This document shows positions 23,786 to 32,242 of a DNA stretch of 48,329 bases, piece after piece. The stretch is from Verrucomicrobiales bacterium (GTDB lineage Bacteria; Verrucomicrobiota; Verrucomicrobiia; Verrucomicrobiales; DEV007), in NCBI GenBank assembly GCA_029210205.1, contig JARGOD010000033.1, positions 1-48,329 on the forward strand, given 5' to 3'. Numbering within the stretch: position 1 is the stretch's first letter; each line of letters starts with the position of its first letter. The translations under genes were made by a program, and so were the position numbers. The notes below the pieces were generated by a model. It saw only the letters and a list, made by a program, of their open reading frames with translations, did not search any database and had not been told where the DNA came from.

Positions 23786-25180
23786 TTAAGCGTCGTCCTC
23801 AACGGGATCTGCCTTTTTTCTGCGACCGAACCAGCCCACTTTCTCGACAACGACTTGCTTGCCATTGAGTTCTTTGAGCACTGCATTGAGATTTCCGATG
23901 CCCTCGGATAGCGAAGCTACTTGCGAGTCGAGCGAGCGATCCAGCATGCTTCCGTAATTGTCAGCGCGCTCGTCGATGGCAGCGATCTGCTTTTCAACGG
24001 CCTCGGCGACCTTCTCGTATTGCTTAGTTTGATTGCCAAGACTATTCGACATTCCCTTTTGAACTGATTCAAAACGGGACATGATGTCTTGCTGATTTGA
24101 CGCCATGGCATCACCAACAGCTTTGAGAAGCCCGGCATCAGAGCCGAAGTTGGAGGCTGCTCCACCATCGTTAAGGCGTTTCAGGAGGTGATCGATGCAG
24201 TACTCGTCGACGTCCGTGACGAGATCATCTTCCTGATTCTGAAGAGCACTGGCCGGAAAGCTCAGCAAAATACTGAAAACGAGAGCAAGGAGCGTCGTGT
24301 CGAACGCAACGCCCATTGAGTTAAGCACGTTGAGAAGTGGTTCCTTGATCTGGCCCATATCGCCACCTTCGCCGGCTCCGAAAACGGCTCCGAAACCACC
24401 GATTGCAGCACCAATACCAAGGACGGTTCCAATGAATCCCATGATAGGGATCGCCCAGAGAAAAACTTTCACCATCGAGTAACTGCTGCTCACTTTGGCG
24501 GCGTCAATCTCAGATTGCGCTGTGATCATCTGTGCGACGTCGGGGTTGTTTTGCCGTACGTAGAAGAATTCGAGTGCTTTGCGGATTCGGTTCACGATGT
24601 AGGTGTTTCGGAGAGGAACCGGAAAGTTGATGATGTGATCGTGAAATTCTTTGAGGTTTTCCGGATTGATCTCTTCGCTGATATCGGTGGGCAGGGCCTG
24701 AATCAGCATCGCGCGACGCTGTTTCTGGATATTGAGCCACTTCAGGACAAGAATCGCGAGACACCAGAACATGAGAAGTGTTGTCACATACTGTGGCCAG
24801 CCCCGCTGAGTGAACAGTTCGCGGAAGTAGCTGCCGGCATTGTGTGGAATGTCGACTGACTCACGGACTGGAAGAAGGTACATGATGAGGAACCAGAGAA
24901 AGGAGGCGGTGATTCCAACGCCTCCCGCTATCCACACATTGACGAAAGAGGGGTGCACCTTCGGAACCGCGGTGGAGACATCCAACTCCGGGATTTGATC
25001 ATAGTGCTCGTCCGCCATGTCTTCGGCGGAATGATCCTGTTCAGCACCGGTAGGAGGTGGAGGTCCGAAATCCTCAGGAATTTGGATTCGACCAGAGCAC
25101 CCGGGGCACTTCACAGTTTTTCCAGCAAGGTCAGGTTCGGCTTGCAGAGTGATGTTGCAGGTCGGACAGGCGAAATTCAT
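23786..25180 (-). CDS. MotA/TolQ/ExbB-type proton channel with N-terminal zinc ribbon
   Basis: The protein has 464 residues. An N-terminal zinc ribbon (C5-x2-C8, C25-x2-C28, with CPGCSGRIQIPE) is followed by an acidic linker and four membrane helices (about 83-104, 130-150, 233-258 and 290-310). The MotA/TolQ/ExbB core is recognisable from the third helix on (IPIMGFIGTVLGIGAAIGGF ... LNSMGVAFDTTLLALVFSIL). A C-terminal coiled-coil tail (about 345-450) extends into the cytoplasm. Such channels form pentamers that rotate ExbD-like shafts using proton flow. It heads the operon with two ExbD-like genes. The presence of a zinc ribbon suggests nucleic-acid or protein docking in the cytoplasm. The biological target is unknown. 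Confidence 0.85.
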   Translation of the reverse strand: MNFACPTCNITLQAEPDLAGKTVKCPGCSGRIQIPEDFGPPPPTGAEQDHSAEDMADEHYDQIPELDVSTAVPKVHPSFVNVWIAGGVGITASFLWFLIMYLLPVRESVDIPHNAGSYFRELFTQRGWPQYVTTLLMFWCLAILVLKWLNIQKQRRAMLIQALPTDISEEINPENLKEFHDHIINFPVPLRNTYIVNRIRKALEFFYVRQNNPDVAQMITAQSEIDAAKVSSSYSMVKVFLWAIPIMGFIGTVLGIGAAIGGFGAVFGAGEGGDMGQIKEPLLNVLNSMGVAFDTTLLALVFSILLSFPASALQNQEDDLVTDVDEYCIDHLLKRLNDGGAASNFGSDAGLLKAVGDAMASNQQDIMSRFESVQKGMSNSLGNQTKQYEKVAEAVEKQIAAIDERADNYGSMLDRSLDSQVASLSEGIGNLNAVLKELNGKQVVVEKVGWFGRRKKADPVEDDA

Positions 25181-25348
25181 AGGATATTTTTTGAAAGAAA
25201 AGTCAGGATCACCGTTGTATCTGCAGGGTGATCGTCAATGGGAGTGCGCATAATAGGCGCGGTCTCACGAGTATTTCGAGAAAATTTTTTAAAAACCTTT
25301 TTAATCGCAATATCAAGCAGGAGATCGACTGTATTGTCAGAACAATTG

Positions 25349-26935
25349 ATGGCCCGAATCGCACAGATACTTCTGAAGCTGAACCTTTTTGGGATACTTC
25401 TCTTTTGTGTGACGAGTTGTTCTGTTCCAGTCAAGGTTCGCGAGAATTGGAAAACAACCGGCCCATCAGAAGTTCCGCTTAATCGGGCGGCCTCGGTCTG
25501 GAATGAGATTTCCTCCGGAACGATGCCTGATGAGGAGCGACTCGAACTCTACAATGACGCCGTGCGTCAATCGGTTGTTCAGGTCGCCAGGAATCAGGTA
25601 TCACCGGGCCGCTCTCTGTCCCTGCTTCAGACAACCGACGGGGGAGTGAATCTGACCGTGGAGTCGATCAACGTGCCGGGGATGAAGCTAATCGAAGAAG
25701 TTGTTCCTGCTGATTTCATTCGGGTAAAGCGAGGATTTGAGTCGAAAACAGAGATTAAGGGTGTTGGTGCGGCATTGATGGTTCGGAAGGCATGGTCGGA
25801 GAGCGATCCCATGATTCCCAAAAGTGGTATCTGGTATCCAGTGACGGGAGTTCTCAATTTAGACGTCCCGGCAGCGCCGGTGCTAAAGCTGTATGATCCT
25901 ACCGATGGCAGCACTATTTTGAAGTCGGGAACTGAGTTTCCACTTTCTGTGGACTATACCGCGACTTTTGCGCGGGACTTTCAGGAGAGGCAGTTTCAGT
26001 TTTCAACAATTCCGGCAATGTTCCGGTTTGAGAAATTTGCAGACCGAATGGGTTTGTATCGGGTTTCCGCGCTGAATGAAGAGAAGGAAGTGTGTATTTT
26101 GGTTCATGGAATCAAATCGAGCCCGAACACCTGGCATGAAGCATTGAACAAAACCTTCGCGGATGAAGAGATTCGGGAACGTTATGAGTTCTGGACCTTT
26201 GGTTATCCAAGTGGAGCGCCGATTCCTTATCTTGCGACCAAACTTCGGGATTCGATGCATGAAATGCTGGCATTTCGTCAGCGCCGTGGCGCCGTGAATC
26301 AAAAAGTGACCGTGGTTGGACATAGTATGGGAGGCATTCTTGCCAAGGCGGTCACTCAAGAAGGTGGCGATAGTGATTGGGATAAGCTGTTTAAAGTTCC
26401 GATTGATGCACTGCGGGTGAACTCAGAAGATCGTGAAATTTTGAGAAACATGGTCTACTACGAACCAATTGGAGAAGTTCATCGGGTCATATTTTGCGCG
26501 GTGCCTCATCGGGGAAGTAAGTTCGCCGCGAAACCGGGTGCGAAGATTGTTGGCGACCTGATCCAAGTGCCAAAACAGATCGCCCAGCTAACAACTGACA
26601 TTGTGAAGCAAAGCGGTTACGCGCTTACTCCTCTCGGCATGGAAATTGCCAAGCATCGGGTGACTTCGCTTGATCAGTTGAGGCCGACCTCGCAGGTCAC
26701 GGTTGAGTATCTTTACAAGCCGCTGAATCCTTCGGTGGAATTTTATTCAGTCATCGGAAGGAAGGATTCTGACCCGGCAAAGCCTCCCGAAGAGACCACT
26801 GACGGAGTGGTTGCCTACTCCAGTTCGCACATAAGTGGTGTCGTATCTGAAAAGTTCATTTTTGATTCTCCTCACGGAGTCCATCAAACTGATCAAGGCA
26901 TTCAAGAGATCATTCGGATTCTAAGGCTTCCTTAG
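25349..26935 (+). CDS. Lipoprotein alpha/beta hydrolase (lipase-like)
   Basis: The protein has 528 residues from the ATG at 25349, chosen because it gives a lipoprotein signal (LLKLNLFGILLFCVTSC). An upstream start at 25238 would bury it. About 220 residues without a named domain come first, then an alpha/beta hydrolase fold: ILVHGIKSSPNTW (oxyanion region), nucleophile elbow GHSMGG with Ser326, a DGVVAYSSSH acidic segment, and HGVHQT near the C-terminus for the catalytic His. This resembles PGAP1- or triacylglycerol-lipase-like membrane-attached esterases. It is divergent from the motor operon. The substrate is unknown. Confidence 0.85.
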   Translation: MARIAQILLKLNLFGILLFCVTSCSVPVKVRENWKTTGPSEVPLNRAASVWNEISSGTMPDEERLELYNDAVRQSVVQVARNQVSPGRSLSLLQTTDGGVNLTVESINVPGMKLIEEVVPADFIRVKRGFESKTEIKGVGAALMVRKAWSESDPMIPKSGIWYPVTGVLNLDVPAAPVLKLYDPTDGSTILKSGTEFPLSVDYTATFARDFQERQFQFSTIPAMFRFEKFADRMGLYRVSALNEEKEVCILVHGIKSSPNTWHEALNKTFADEEIRERYEFWTFGYPSGAPIPYLATKLRDSMHEMLAFRQRRGAVNQKVTVVGHSMGGILAKAVTQEGGDSDWDKLFKVPIDALRVNSEDREILRNMVYYEPIGEVHRVIFCAVPHRGSKFAAKPGAKIVGDLIQVPKQIAQLTTDIVKQSGYALTPLGMEIAKHRVTSLDQLRPTSQVTVEYLYKPLNPSVEFYSVIGRKDSDPAKPPEETTDGVVAYSSSHISGVVSEKFIFDSPHGVHQTDQGIQEIIRILRLP

Positions 26936-26990
26936 CGAAGGCACGTAAATCTGCGCTTTTCATCGTGTTGAATACCGCTAACCTCGTCGC

Positions 26991-28025
26991 ATGAAGCGAT
27001 TTCTTATCACTGTTCTTCCCGGCCTCGCCATTCTTGGAGCGATGCTGTTCACTCCTGGATGTTCTCAAGCTGACAAAGCAAAAGAGAAAATCTCTGTTCT
27101 CCTTATTGATGGCCAAAACAATCACAACTGGGTTGAGACTTCCCCTGTTCTGGTTGCGTTGATGGAGCAATCCGGTCGGTTTCAAGTGACTGTCTCGACA
27201 TCACCTGCAGGTCCGCCGAAACCTCCCCGCCGCCCTAAAGAGAAGACGCCAGAGTCTGATCAGGCCTTCAAAGAGGCACTTCAGGCTTACGAAAAATCGG
27301 TGACTGAAGTAAAAGCGAAAAGTAAAAGCGAGTGGGAGCAGTGGCGTCCTGACTTCGCTGCGTATGATGTGGTCGTCTCCAACTACAACGGCGAGCTGTG
27401 GCCGGAAGAAGTTCAAAAATCGTTCGAAGCCTATGTTGGTGGCGGTGGTGGTTTTGTCAGTGTTCATGCAGCCAATAATGCCTTTCCACAGTGGTCGGCC
27501 TACAATGAGATGATCGGCCTTGGCGGCTGGGGCGGGCGTTCCGAGCTGTCTGGCCCTTACCTGAGGCTTCGCGAGGGAAAGTGGACAAAAGACATGAGTG
27601 AAGGTCGTGGCGGAGCCCACGGAAAGCGGCATGAATTCCTTGTCGAGATGACAGAAGTTGATCATCCGATCACTCAAGGCATCCCCTCAATGTGGCTTCA
27701 CGCCGAGGACGAACTCTATGATCGCCTGCGGGGTCCGGCACAGAATGTCACTGTTCTGGCCGGGGCCTTTTCGGATGTAGATACCGGCGGTTCCGGTGAG
27801 ACCGAACCGATGCTGATGACGATTGACTACGGTGAGGGAAGTGTTTTTCACACTACTCTCGGGCACGATGTCACCGCGATGAGCAGCCTTGGATTTCAGG
27901 AAACACTTCTTCGTGGAATCGAGTGGGCAGCTACCGGTGAAGTCGCTTCCCCGTCAGTCCTGACTGATGTCTTGAATCCAGATGCAGTCAGTGTTCGCGA
28001 GGTTACAGTCTCCTCCGAAAACTGA
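26991..28025 (+). CDS. ThuA-domain lipoprotein
   Basis: The protein has 344 residues. It has a lipoprotein signal with a cysteine in TPGCSQ (near residue 24). The ThuA domain is clear: ISVLLIDGQNNHNW, VVVSNYNGELWPEE, GGGFVSVHAANNAFPQW, YNEMIGLGGWGGR, HPITQGIPSMWLHAEDELYD and VFHTTLGHD. Compared with the protein at 1398, this one is closer to the canonical family pattern. A Pro/Lys-rich insertion (PAGPPKPPRRPKEKTP) precedes the second strand. It is likely surface or periplasmic, acting on sugars or their derivatives. A hairpin element follows its stop codon. Confidence 0.9.
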   Translation: MKRFLITVLPGLAILGAMLFTPGCSQADKAKEKISVLLIDGQNNHNWVETSPVLVALMEQSGRFQVTVSTSPAGPPKPPRRPKEKTPESDQAFKEALQAYEKSVTEVKAKSKSEWEQWRPDFAAYDVVVSNYNGELWPEEVQKSFEAYVGGGGGFVSVHAANNAFPQWSAYNEMIGLGGWGGRSELSGPYLRLREGKWTKDMSEGRGGAHGKRHEFLVEMTEVDHPITQGIPSMWLHAEDELYDRLRGPAQNVTVLAGAFSDVDTGGSGETEPMLMTIDYGEGSVFHTTLGHDVTAMSSLGFQETLLRGIEWAATGEVASPSVLTDVLNPDAVSVREVTVSSEN

Positions 28026-28044
28026 GTCTCTACCCTTTAAACAA

Positions 28045-28075
28045 AACAGGGTTAGATCGCAGACCTAACCCTGTT
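28045..28075. repeat. 31-bp dispersed hairpin element, copy 2
   Basis: AACAGGGTTAG (28045-28055) pairs perfectly with CTAACCCTGTT (28065-28075). Inner TC/GA pairs leave a 3-base loop. It lies between the converging genes ending at 28025 and 28103, where it could act as a bidirectional 3' structure. Confidence 0.7.
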
Positions 28076-28102
28076 GAATCGTTGAGGGGATTTTAATTCT
28101 AC

Positions 28103-28537
28103 TTAGACCGGCATTGAGCCGACGTCGTTGGATGGCTCGGCCGCTTCGTCTTGTTTTTCACGTCGGCTACGAACTGCTTCATCAGCAGCGCGCTGGCCGG
28201 CGGAGACGCCTTCGCGAAGCCCGTCAACAAGGCTGTCGGGAGCAACTTCGCGGATGATCGCACCTGTAAAAGCGGTGGCATAAGCAAGGGCATAGGCGAC
28301 ATCGTGAACTCCTTTGGAGACATCTTCTTTTGCTTTTGGAAGCGCGTCGTCGAACAATTTTTTGGCGTCTCTGCAACCGTTGTTAATGGCGTCTTCGACT
28401 GATCTGGAGAACCCGTCAAAGTTCGTGTTTGAGGAATCGGGGCCGCTAGAAGCAGCTGAACTTTCGGGAGTTGGTTCCGGCCCGGTTTCGGGCGCTGACT
28501 CCGGCTTGTCTGGAATGGGGGGAGGATCTTGATTCAT
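28103..28537 (-). CDS. Small hypothetical protein, Pro/Ser-rich then helical
   Basis: The protein has 144 residues. The first 40 are rich in Pro, Glu and Ser, likely disordered. The remainder is helical with an alanine-rich, mildly hydrophobic segment (VAYALAYATAFTGAII) that might be a weak membrane helix. There is no signal peptide and no recognised motif. It lies 80 bases after the membrane receiver gene at 28618 and on the same strand, so a link to that protein is possible. The ribosome site GGAGGA lies just before the ATG. Confidence 0.6.
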   Translation of the reverse strand: MNQDPPPIPDKPESAPETGPEPTPESSAASSGPDSSNTNFDGFSRSVEDAINNGCRDAKKLFDDALPKAKEDVSKGVHDVAYALAYATAFTGAIIREVAPDSLVDGLREGVSAGQRAADEAVRSRREKQDEAAEPSNDVGSMPV

Positions 28538-28617
28538 ATCTATCGTTGTTTGATAACGATGTCAGTATCCCGGGAATGATGCCCTGCTTCTATTACAATG
28601 TGCGGAGTGCTTTATAA

Positions 28618-29457
28618 TCAAAGTGGGTCGCCGGTGTTGTCGGGAATGGGAGCCGGAGAAATTTCAGGTGAAACTACGGGTTCACTTGGTTCTGCGGCAG
28701 GAGGGGCTTTGGAAAAGACACGCTGCATGTCTGACTTGGCATCCTGATAGGCTGTTTCCAAGATTCCGAACCAGCCGAAATTTATCGCTGCTCCCATCGC
28801 TATGACGAGAAGGCCGAGAAGGATTGAGTCTCGTCGTGACTTTTTTCGTATCGTTCTAATCTGTTCCTTCAGTGCATCGATTTTGGTTTCCTGGCGGAAA
28901 AGGGTCGTTTCAATCCCTCTCGTATTCATCATTGGTTCGTCTTCGATAAGCTCCTCTTCGACTTCTTCAGCGCCGAGTTCGGCCTCCTCTTCTGCAGCGA
29001 TACGAGCGGAGAGCAGTTCCTCATGAGCTTTTAAGACGAGAGGTTCCAATTTTTCGAATTCGACAGGCTTGTGCAAAAAGTGATCGGCAAGGAGGGTGGG
29101 GGAGGAAAAGCTTCTAAATTCTTCTTCCAGCTCTTCGGACGGGTAGCCGGTGATCATGATGACACTAAGCGGTCGGGGATCGGTTTCGCGCAACTCTTCC
29201 ATGAATTCGATCCCATTCATTCCCGGCATTTGATAGTCCAGAGTGATGACATCGATAGATTCCTCGGTTTCAAGAAGATCGAGTGCCTCAGCTCCGCTGC
29301 GCGCAGTGAAAACCTGATCGAAGCCGACATATTCCCGTAAAAAGGTTTTTAGACCAAGTTGGAAAGCAGGATCTTCATCGACGACGAGGATTCCGGCGTT
29401 TCCGGGGGAAGGAGGAGATTTCAGGGCGTTGGATTCTTCTGGTAGTCCTATACTCAT
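28618..29457 (-). CDS. Response regulator receiver with C-terminal membrane anchor
   Basis: The protein has 279 residues from the ATG at 29457; longer frames upstream overlap the divergent eboE-like gene. The receiver domain (about 20-145) is complete: acidic pocket D27-E28-D29, phospho-acceptor D74 in TLDYQMPGMNG, Thr in MITGYP, and K130 in LHKP. A Glu-rich linker (about 155-175) and a coiled coil follow, then a single membrane helix (about 211-234, ILLGLLVIAMGAAINFGWFG) and a Pro-rich tail. A receiver tethered by a C-terminal helix is unusual, since most carry DNA-binding or enzymatic output. No cognate kinase is nearby. Confidence 0.85.
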   Translation of the reverse strand: MSIGLPEESNALKSPPSPGNAGILVVDEDPAFQLGLKTFLREYVGFDQVFTARSGAEALDLLETEESIDVITLDYQMPGMNGIEFMEELRETDPRPLSVIMITGYPSEELEEEFRSFSSPTLLADHFLHKPVEFEKLEPLVLKAHEELLSARIAAEEEAELGAEEVEEELIEDEPMMNTRGIETTLFRQETKIDALKEQIRTIRKKSRRDSILLGLLVIAMGAAINFGWFGILETAYQDAKSDMQRVFSKAPPAAEPSEPVVSPEISPAPIPDNTGDPL

Positions 29458-29594
29458 GTGAGAAAAAGCAGGTTGTTTCGCATATTTGATAATCCCTAAA
29501 ACGATGTCGAGCACGGAAATTCTGATTTTGAAACTGATTCTATCAGTTCGCTTTGTCTTGAAGCTCGTTTGAGATTGGGTTTGGTTGCTATTCC

Positions 29595-30782
29595 ATGCGT
29601 TTGAAACACGACATACATCTCGCCTACTGCACCAATATCCATCGTGGAGAGACATGGTCGGAGACTTTTGCTGGTCTGCGTCAATATACTGATCAGGTTC
29701 GTGAGCGGGTCTCACCTGATGGCCCCTACGGAATAGGTTTACGTCTCAGCGCAAATGCGGCGGCTGAGCTTCGAGATGATCCAGAGCGGCTCGATGAGTT
29801 CAAGCGCTGGATGGAGGAGAAGCAGTCTTACGTCTTTACAATAAACGGGTTTCCCTACGGCATTTTTCACGGGAGTCGGGTTAAAGAACAAGTCTATGTG
29901 CCTGACTGGGCAACTCAGGAGCGGCTTGATTACACGACCCTGTTGTTTGATTTGATCGATGAAATGGCACCTGCCGGGGAAGCCGTCAGCGTTAGTAGCC
30001 TACCCGGGTCATTTAAGGAATTCATCAAGCCGGACTCGGAAGAGAAACAGTTAGCCGCAATGGTGGGAAATCTTCGTGCCTGCTCAGATCACATTGAGCG
30101 ATTGCGTGATGCGAGCGGTCGGGATATTCATCTGGGATTGGAGCCTGAGCCGTTAGGGCTTTTCGAAACCAGTGCGGAAACTGTCGCCTTCTTCGAGCGG
30201 CTGCACGACGGAGTGGGCTCGGCAGAAAGCGAAAGAATTCAGCGCAATTTGGGGGTGAACTACGACACTTGCCATCTTGCGGTGGAATTCGAAGAGCCAG
30301 CTGACGCGATTGGAAATCTACGCAATGCAGATGTTCGGATCAGCAAAATTCACCTCAGTTCGGCGCTGCGCCTCAAGCCAACACGTGAAGCGGTGGAACG
30401 ACTCTCTGCTTTTCAGGACGAAGTTTATCTTCACCAGGTAGTCGTTGGGAGAAAAGGAGAGGCGGTACGGCGTTTCCGCGATCTCCCGGAGGCTTTCGAA
30501 TGGAACCGTGAATCACCAGACGATGCGGGCGATGAGTGGCGGGTTCATTTTCACGTGCCGATTCACAGCCAGCCCGAAGCGCTTTTTGCCGATACTCGCG
30601 AACATATTCCCGGAGTTCTGGAGCTTCTTGGGCAGGATCCGGGCTGGTGTGGCCACTTTGAAATGGAAACCTACACCTGGGAGGTTCTACCGGAGGCCAT
30701 TCGATCGAGAGATGTGGTTGATCAACTTGTCTCCGAATATGACTGGTGCCTGAATTGCTTTAGGAAGAACGGGTTGGCTTAA
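29595..30782 (+). CDS. eboE: EboE-like TIM-barrel metabolite traffic protein
   Basis: The protein has 395 residues. It shows the EboE hallmark start HLAYCTNIHRGETWSETF, then VRERVSPDGPYGIGLRLSA, VFTINGFPYGIFHG, VKEQVYVPDWATQERLDYT, LGLEPEPLGLFE, NYDTCHLAVEFE and a late GHFEMETYTWEVLP. These fit a sugar phosphate isomerase/epimerase-type TIM barrel with metal-binding Glu and His residues. EboE proteins are encoded with EboA-D and a UbiA-like prenyltransferase in eboABCDEF loci that move metabolites to the periplasm. None of those partners is in this window. The family match is from memory of conserved segments; the reaction is undetermined. Confidence 0.8.
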   Translation: MRLKHDIHLAYCTNIHRGETWSETFAGLRQYTDQVRERVSPDGPYGIGLRLSANAAAELRDDPERLDEFKRWMEEKQSYVFTINGFPYGIFHGSRVKEQVYVPDWATQERLDYTTLLFDLIDEMAPAGEAVSVSSLPGSFKEFIKPDSEEKQLAAMVGNLRACSDHIERLRDASGRDIHLGLEPEPLGLFETSAETVAFFERLHDGVGSAESERIQRNLGVNYDTCHLAVEFEEPADAIGNLRNADVRISKIHLSSALRLKPTREAVERLSAFQDEVYLHQVVVGRKGEAVRRFRDLPEAFEWNRESPDDAGDEWRVHFHVPIHSQPEALFADTREHIPGVLELLGQDPGWCGHFEMETYTWEVLPEAIRSRDVVDQLVSEYDWCLNCFRKNGLA

Positions 30783-30848
30783 CCGCTGGATGTGAGGTGA
30801 AATCACAGCAGCTCTGAACCGAAGGCATCAGCCCGGGTGGGGGGCCTG

Positions 30849-31430
30849 CTACCAGGCGTTTTTTGTTTCTTCGCTGGGATCGGCAGGGCGATCCGGAAAA
30901 GAGAAGTCGACGTTCGGTGTCGCCTGGTTCGAAAATCCAGCTCCCGGTTCGCTCTCACGAGGCGGGGCAATACCGTCGAAGTCGGGAAGTTCCATCACCG
31001 TTTCAGTACCTTCGATACTGTGGTGCTGACCCTTCATTTCTTCCTCGTCTTGATAGGTCATTGCTGCGGCGAGCTCGGACTTGATCGTTTCGAGGAGTTC
31101 TTTGAGTTGGACCGGTTTGGCGAGGATCACGCTTTTGATGCCGCCAGTTTCGGCAAGAGCCTGAGCTTCGCGGGCGATTCCAGTGAGCAGTATTACCGGA
31201 ATATAACGGAGTGAAAGATCTGCTCTGAGATCAGCGAGGACTCTACCGCCGTCCCGTTCCGGCATCATCACGTCGAGAAGGATGAGATCGGGCAGGTAGT
31301 GACGAGCCGTATTGATCGCAAGCAGCGGATTGTTTTCCACCACCGGCTCAAAACCGAACTTCGCAAGCGTCTTGGCGAGCAAAGTCGTCAGTGCCACGTT
31401 GTCGTCGATGATCTGGATTGTGGTTTTCAT
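30849..31430 (-). CDS. Response regulator receiver protein with disordered tail
   Basis: The protein has 193 residues. The receiver domain (1-125) is intact: D9-D10, phospho-acceptor D53 in LLDVMMPERDGG, T83 in LLTG, and K105 in LAKP. The remaining 65 residues are acidic and Pro-rich with no output domain (ending PDRPADPSEETKNAW). It is therefore a CheY-like or adaptor regulator with a flexible tail. It converges on the eboE-like gene with a 66-base gap. An AT-rich tract at 31459-31486 sits just upstream of its start and resembles one at 3562. Confidence 0.85.
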   Translation of the reverse strand: MKTTIQIIDDNVALTTLLAKTLAKFGFEPVVENNPLLAINTARHYLPDLILLDVMMPERDGGRVLADLRADLSLRYIPVILLTGIAREAQALAETGGIKSVILAKPVQLKELLETIKSELAAAMTYQDEEEMKGQHHSIEGTETVMELPDFDGIAPPRESEPGAGFSNQATPNVDFSFPDRPADPSEETKNAW

Positions 31431-31458
31431 TCAGCAATAGAATCTAAAATCTAGATTG

Positions 31459-31486
31459 AAATTATGGTAATTACAATAATTAAATT
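31459..31486 (-). promoter_or_regulatory. AT-rich upstream element, copy A
   Basis: On the plus strand it reads AAATTATGGTAATTAC then AATAATTAAATT, and 23 of 28 positions match the tract at 3562-3589. It is about 29 bases upstream of the receiver gene start at 31430. An AATCTA/TAGATT dyad (31441-31457) lies between them. Confidence 0.35.
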
Positions 31487-31522
31487 AAGGAAAAGTTGAT
31501 TTAGTGATTTTTATAATAAAAA

Positions 31523-31556
31523 ACCCGCTCGCTGTCCGTGTGGACAACGAGCGGGT
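31523..31556 (-). terminator. Rho-independent terminator of cupredoxin gene
   Basis: ACCCGCTCG (31523-31531) pairs with CGAGCGGGT (31548-31556), with an inner TGTCC/GGACA stem. On the minus strand the hairpin is followed by TTTTTTATTATAAAAATC. Confidence 0.85.
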
Positions 31557-31582
31557 CTTAAAATCTAGTTTTAGTAAAAGTC

Positions 31583-32047
31583 TTACTCAGCGACTTTCAT
31601 GATTCCGTTCATGATCGCCCAGTGTCCGGGGTAGGTGCAAAGATATGGGTAATCACCGACTTCCTCTGGAGCAGTGAATTCCATGACATCTTCTTCTGCA
31701 GCCTGGATGAGCTTCGAGTGGAAGAGGACATCTTCAGACTCCGGAACTGCATCTTTCTCTGTCAGGAAAGTGGGATCTGTCATGCCTGCGTTGGCTGCCA
31801 TCCCCACGACGTCTTTCATGCCTGGCTTCACAATGAGTAAGTTGTGTGGCTGTCGAGTCACGCTGTCAGCGGGATTGATGAGCGTGATTTTCACTTTTTG
31901 ACCCGGCTTCACAGTAAACTCTTTAACGTCGTAAAGGAACTGCACCTTGTCGGCAGTGATAGTGATTTCGAAGACCTCTTCCGCTTTGGAAAAAGACGAG
32001 ATAGCGAGGATAGGGAGAGCAACGAGGCTGGTCAGGGTGCTTTTCAT
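31583..32047 (-). CDS. Azurin-like cupredoxin (blue copper protein)
   Basis: The protein has 154 residues. It has a signal peptide (LTSLVALPILAISSFSKAEE), then a cupredoxin fold. Type 1 copper ligands match azurin spacing: H68 in RQPHNLL, C137 in YLCTYPGHW, H142, and M146 four residues later. It is probably a soluble periplasmic electron carrier. It is transcribed alone, with its own terminator at 31523. No partner oxidase, nitrite reductase or cytochrome is in the window, so the redox partner is unknown. Confidence 0.9.
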   Translation of the reverse strand: MKSTLTSLVALPILAISSFSKAEEVFEITITADKVQFLYDVKEFTVKPGQKVKITLINPADSVTRQPHNLLIVKPGMKDVVGMAANAGMTDPTFLTEKDAVPESEDVLFHSKLIQAAEEDVMEFTAPEEVGDYPYLCTYPGHWAIMNGIMKVAE

Positions 32048-32242
32048 AGATTGATTCGTAGGATTGGGAGGTGATCTCCGTAGTCTAATGGTAGTTTAGA
32101 ATACGACTTCGAAGGTGCAACGGCTTCATTTGAAAGAAATTGCTAAGAAATTTTAAAAAATCAGTTGGAAAAAATTCAATAAACGGTAAATTTATGGAAA
32201 TTTGATTCTTAACAGTAATTCTCAACTTTTCTTATTCTTCAA

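Noticed and set aside
21225..25180. Zorya defence system
   Set aside because: ZorA and ZorB also pair a MotA-like channel with a coiled-coil protein, but neither shaft here has an OmpA-type domain, and no ZorC, ZorD or ZorE gene is adjacent.
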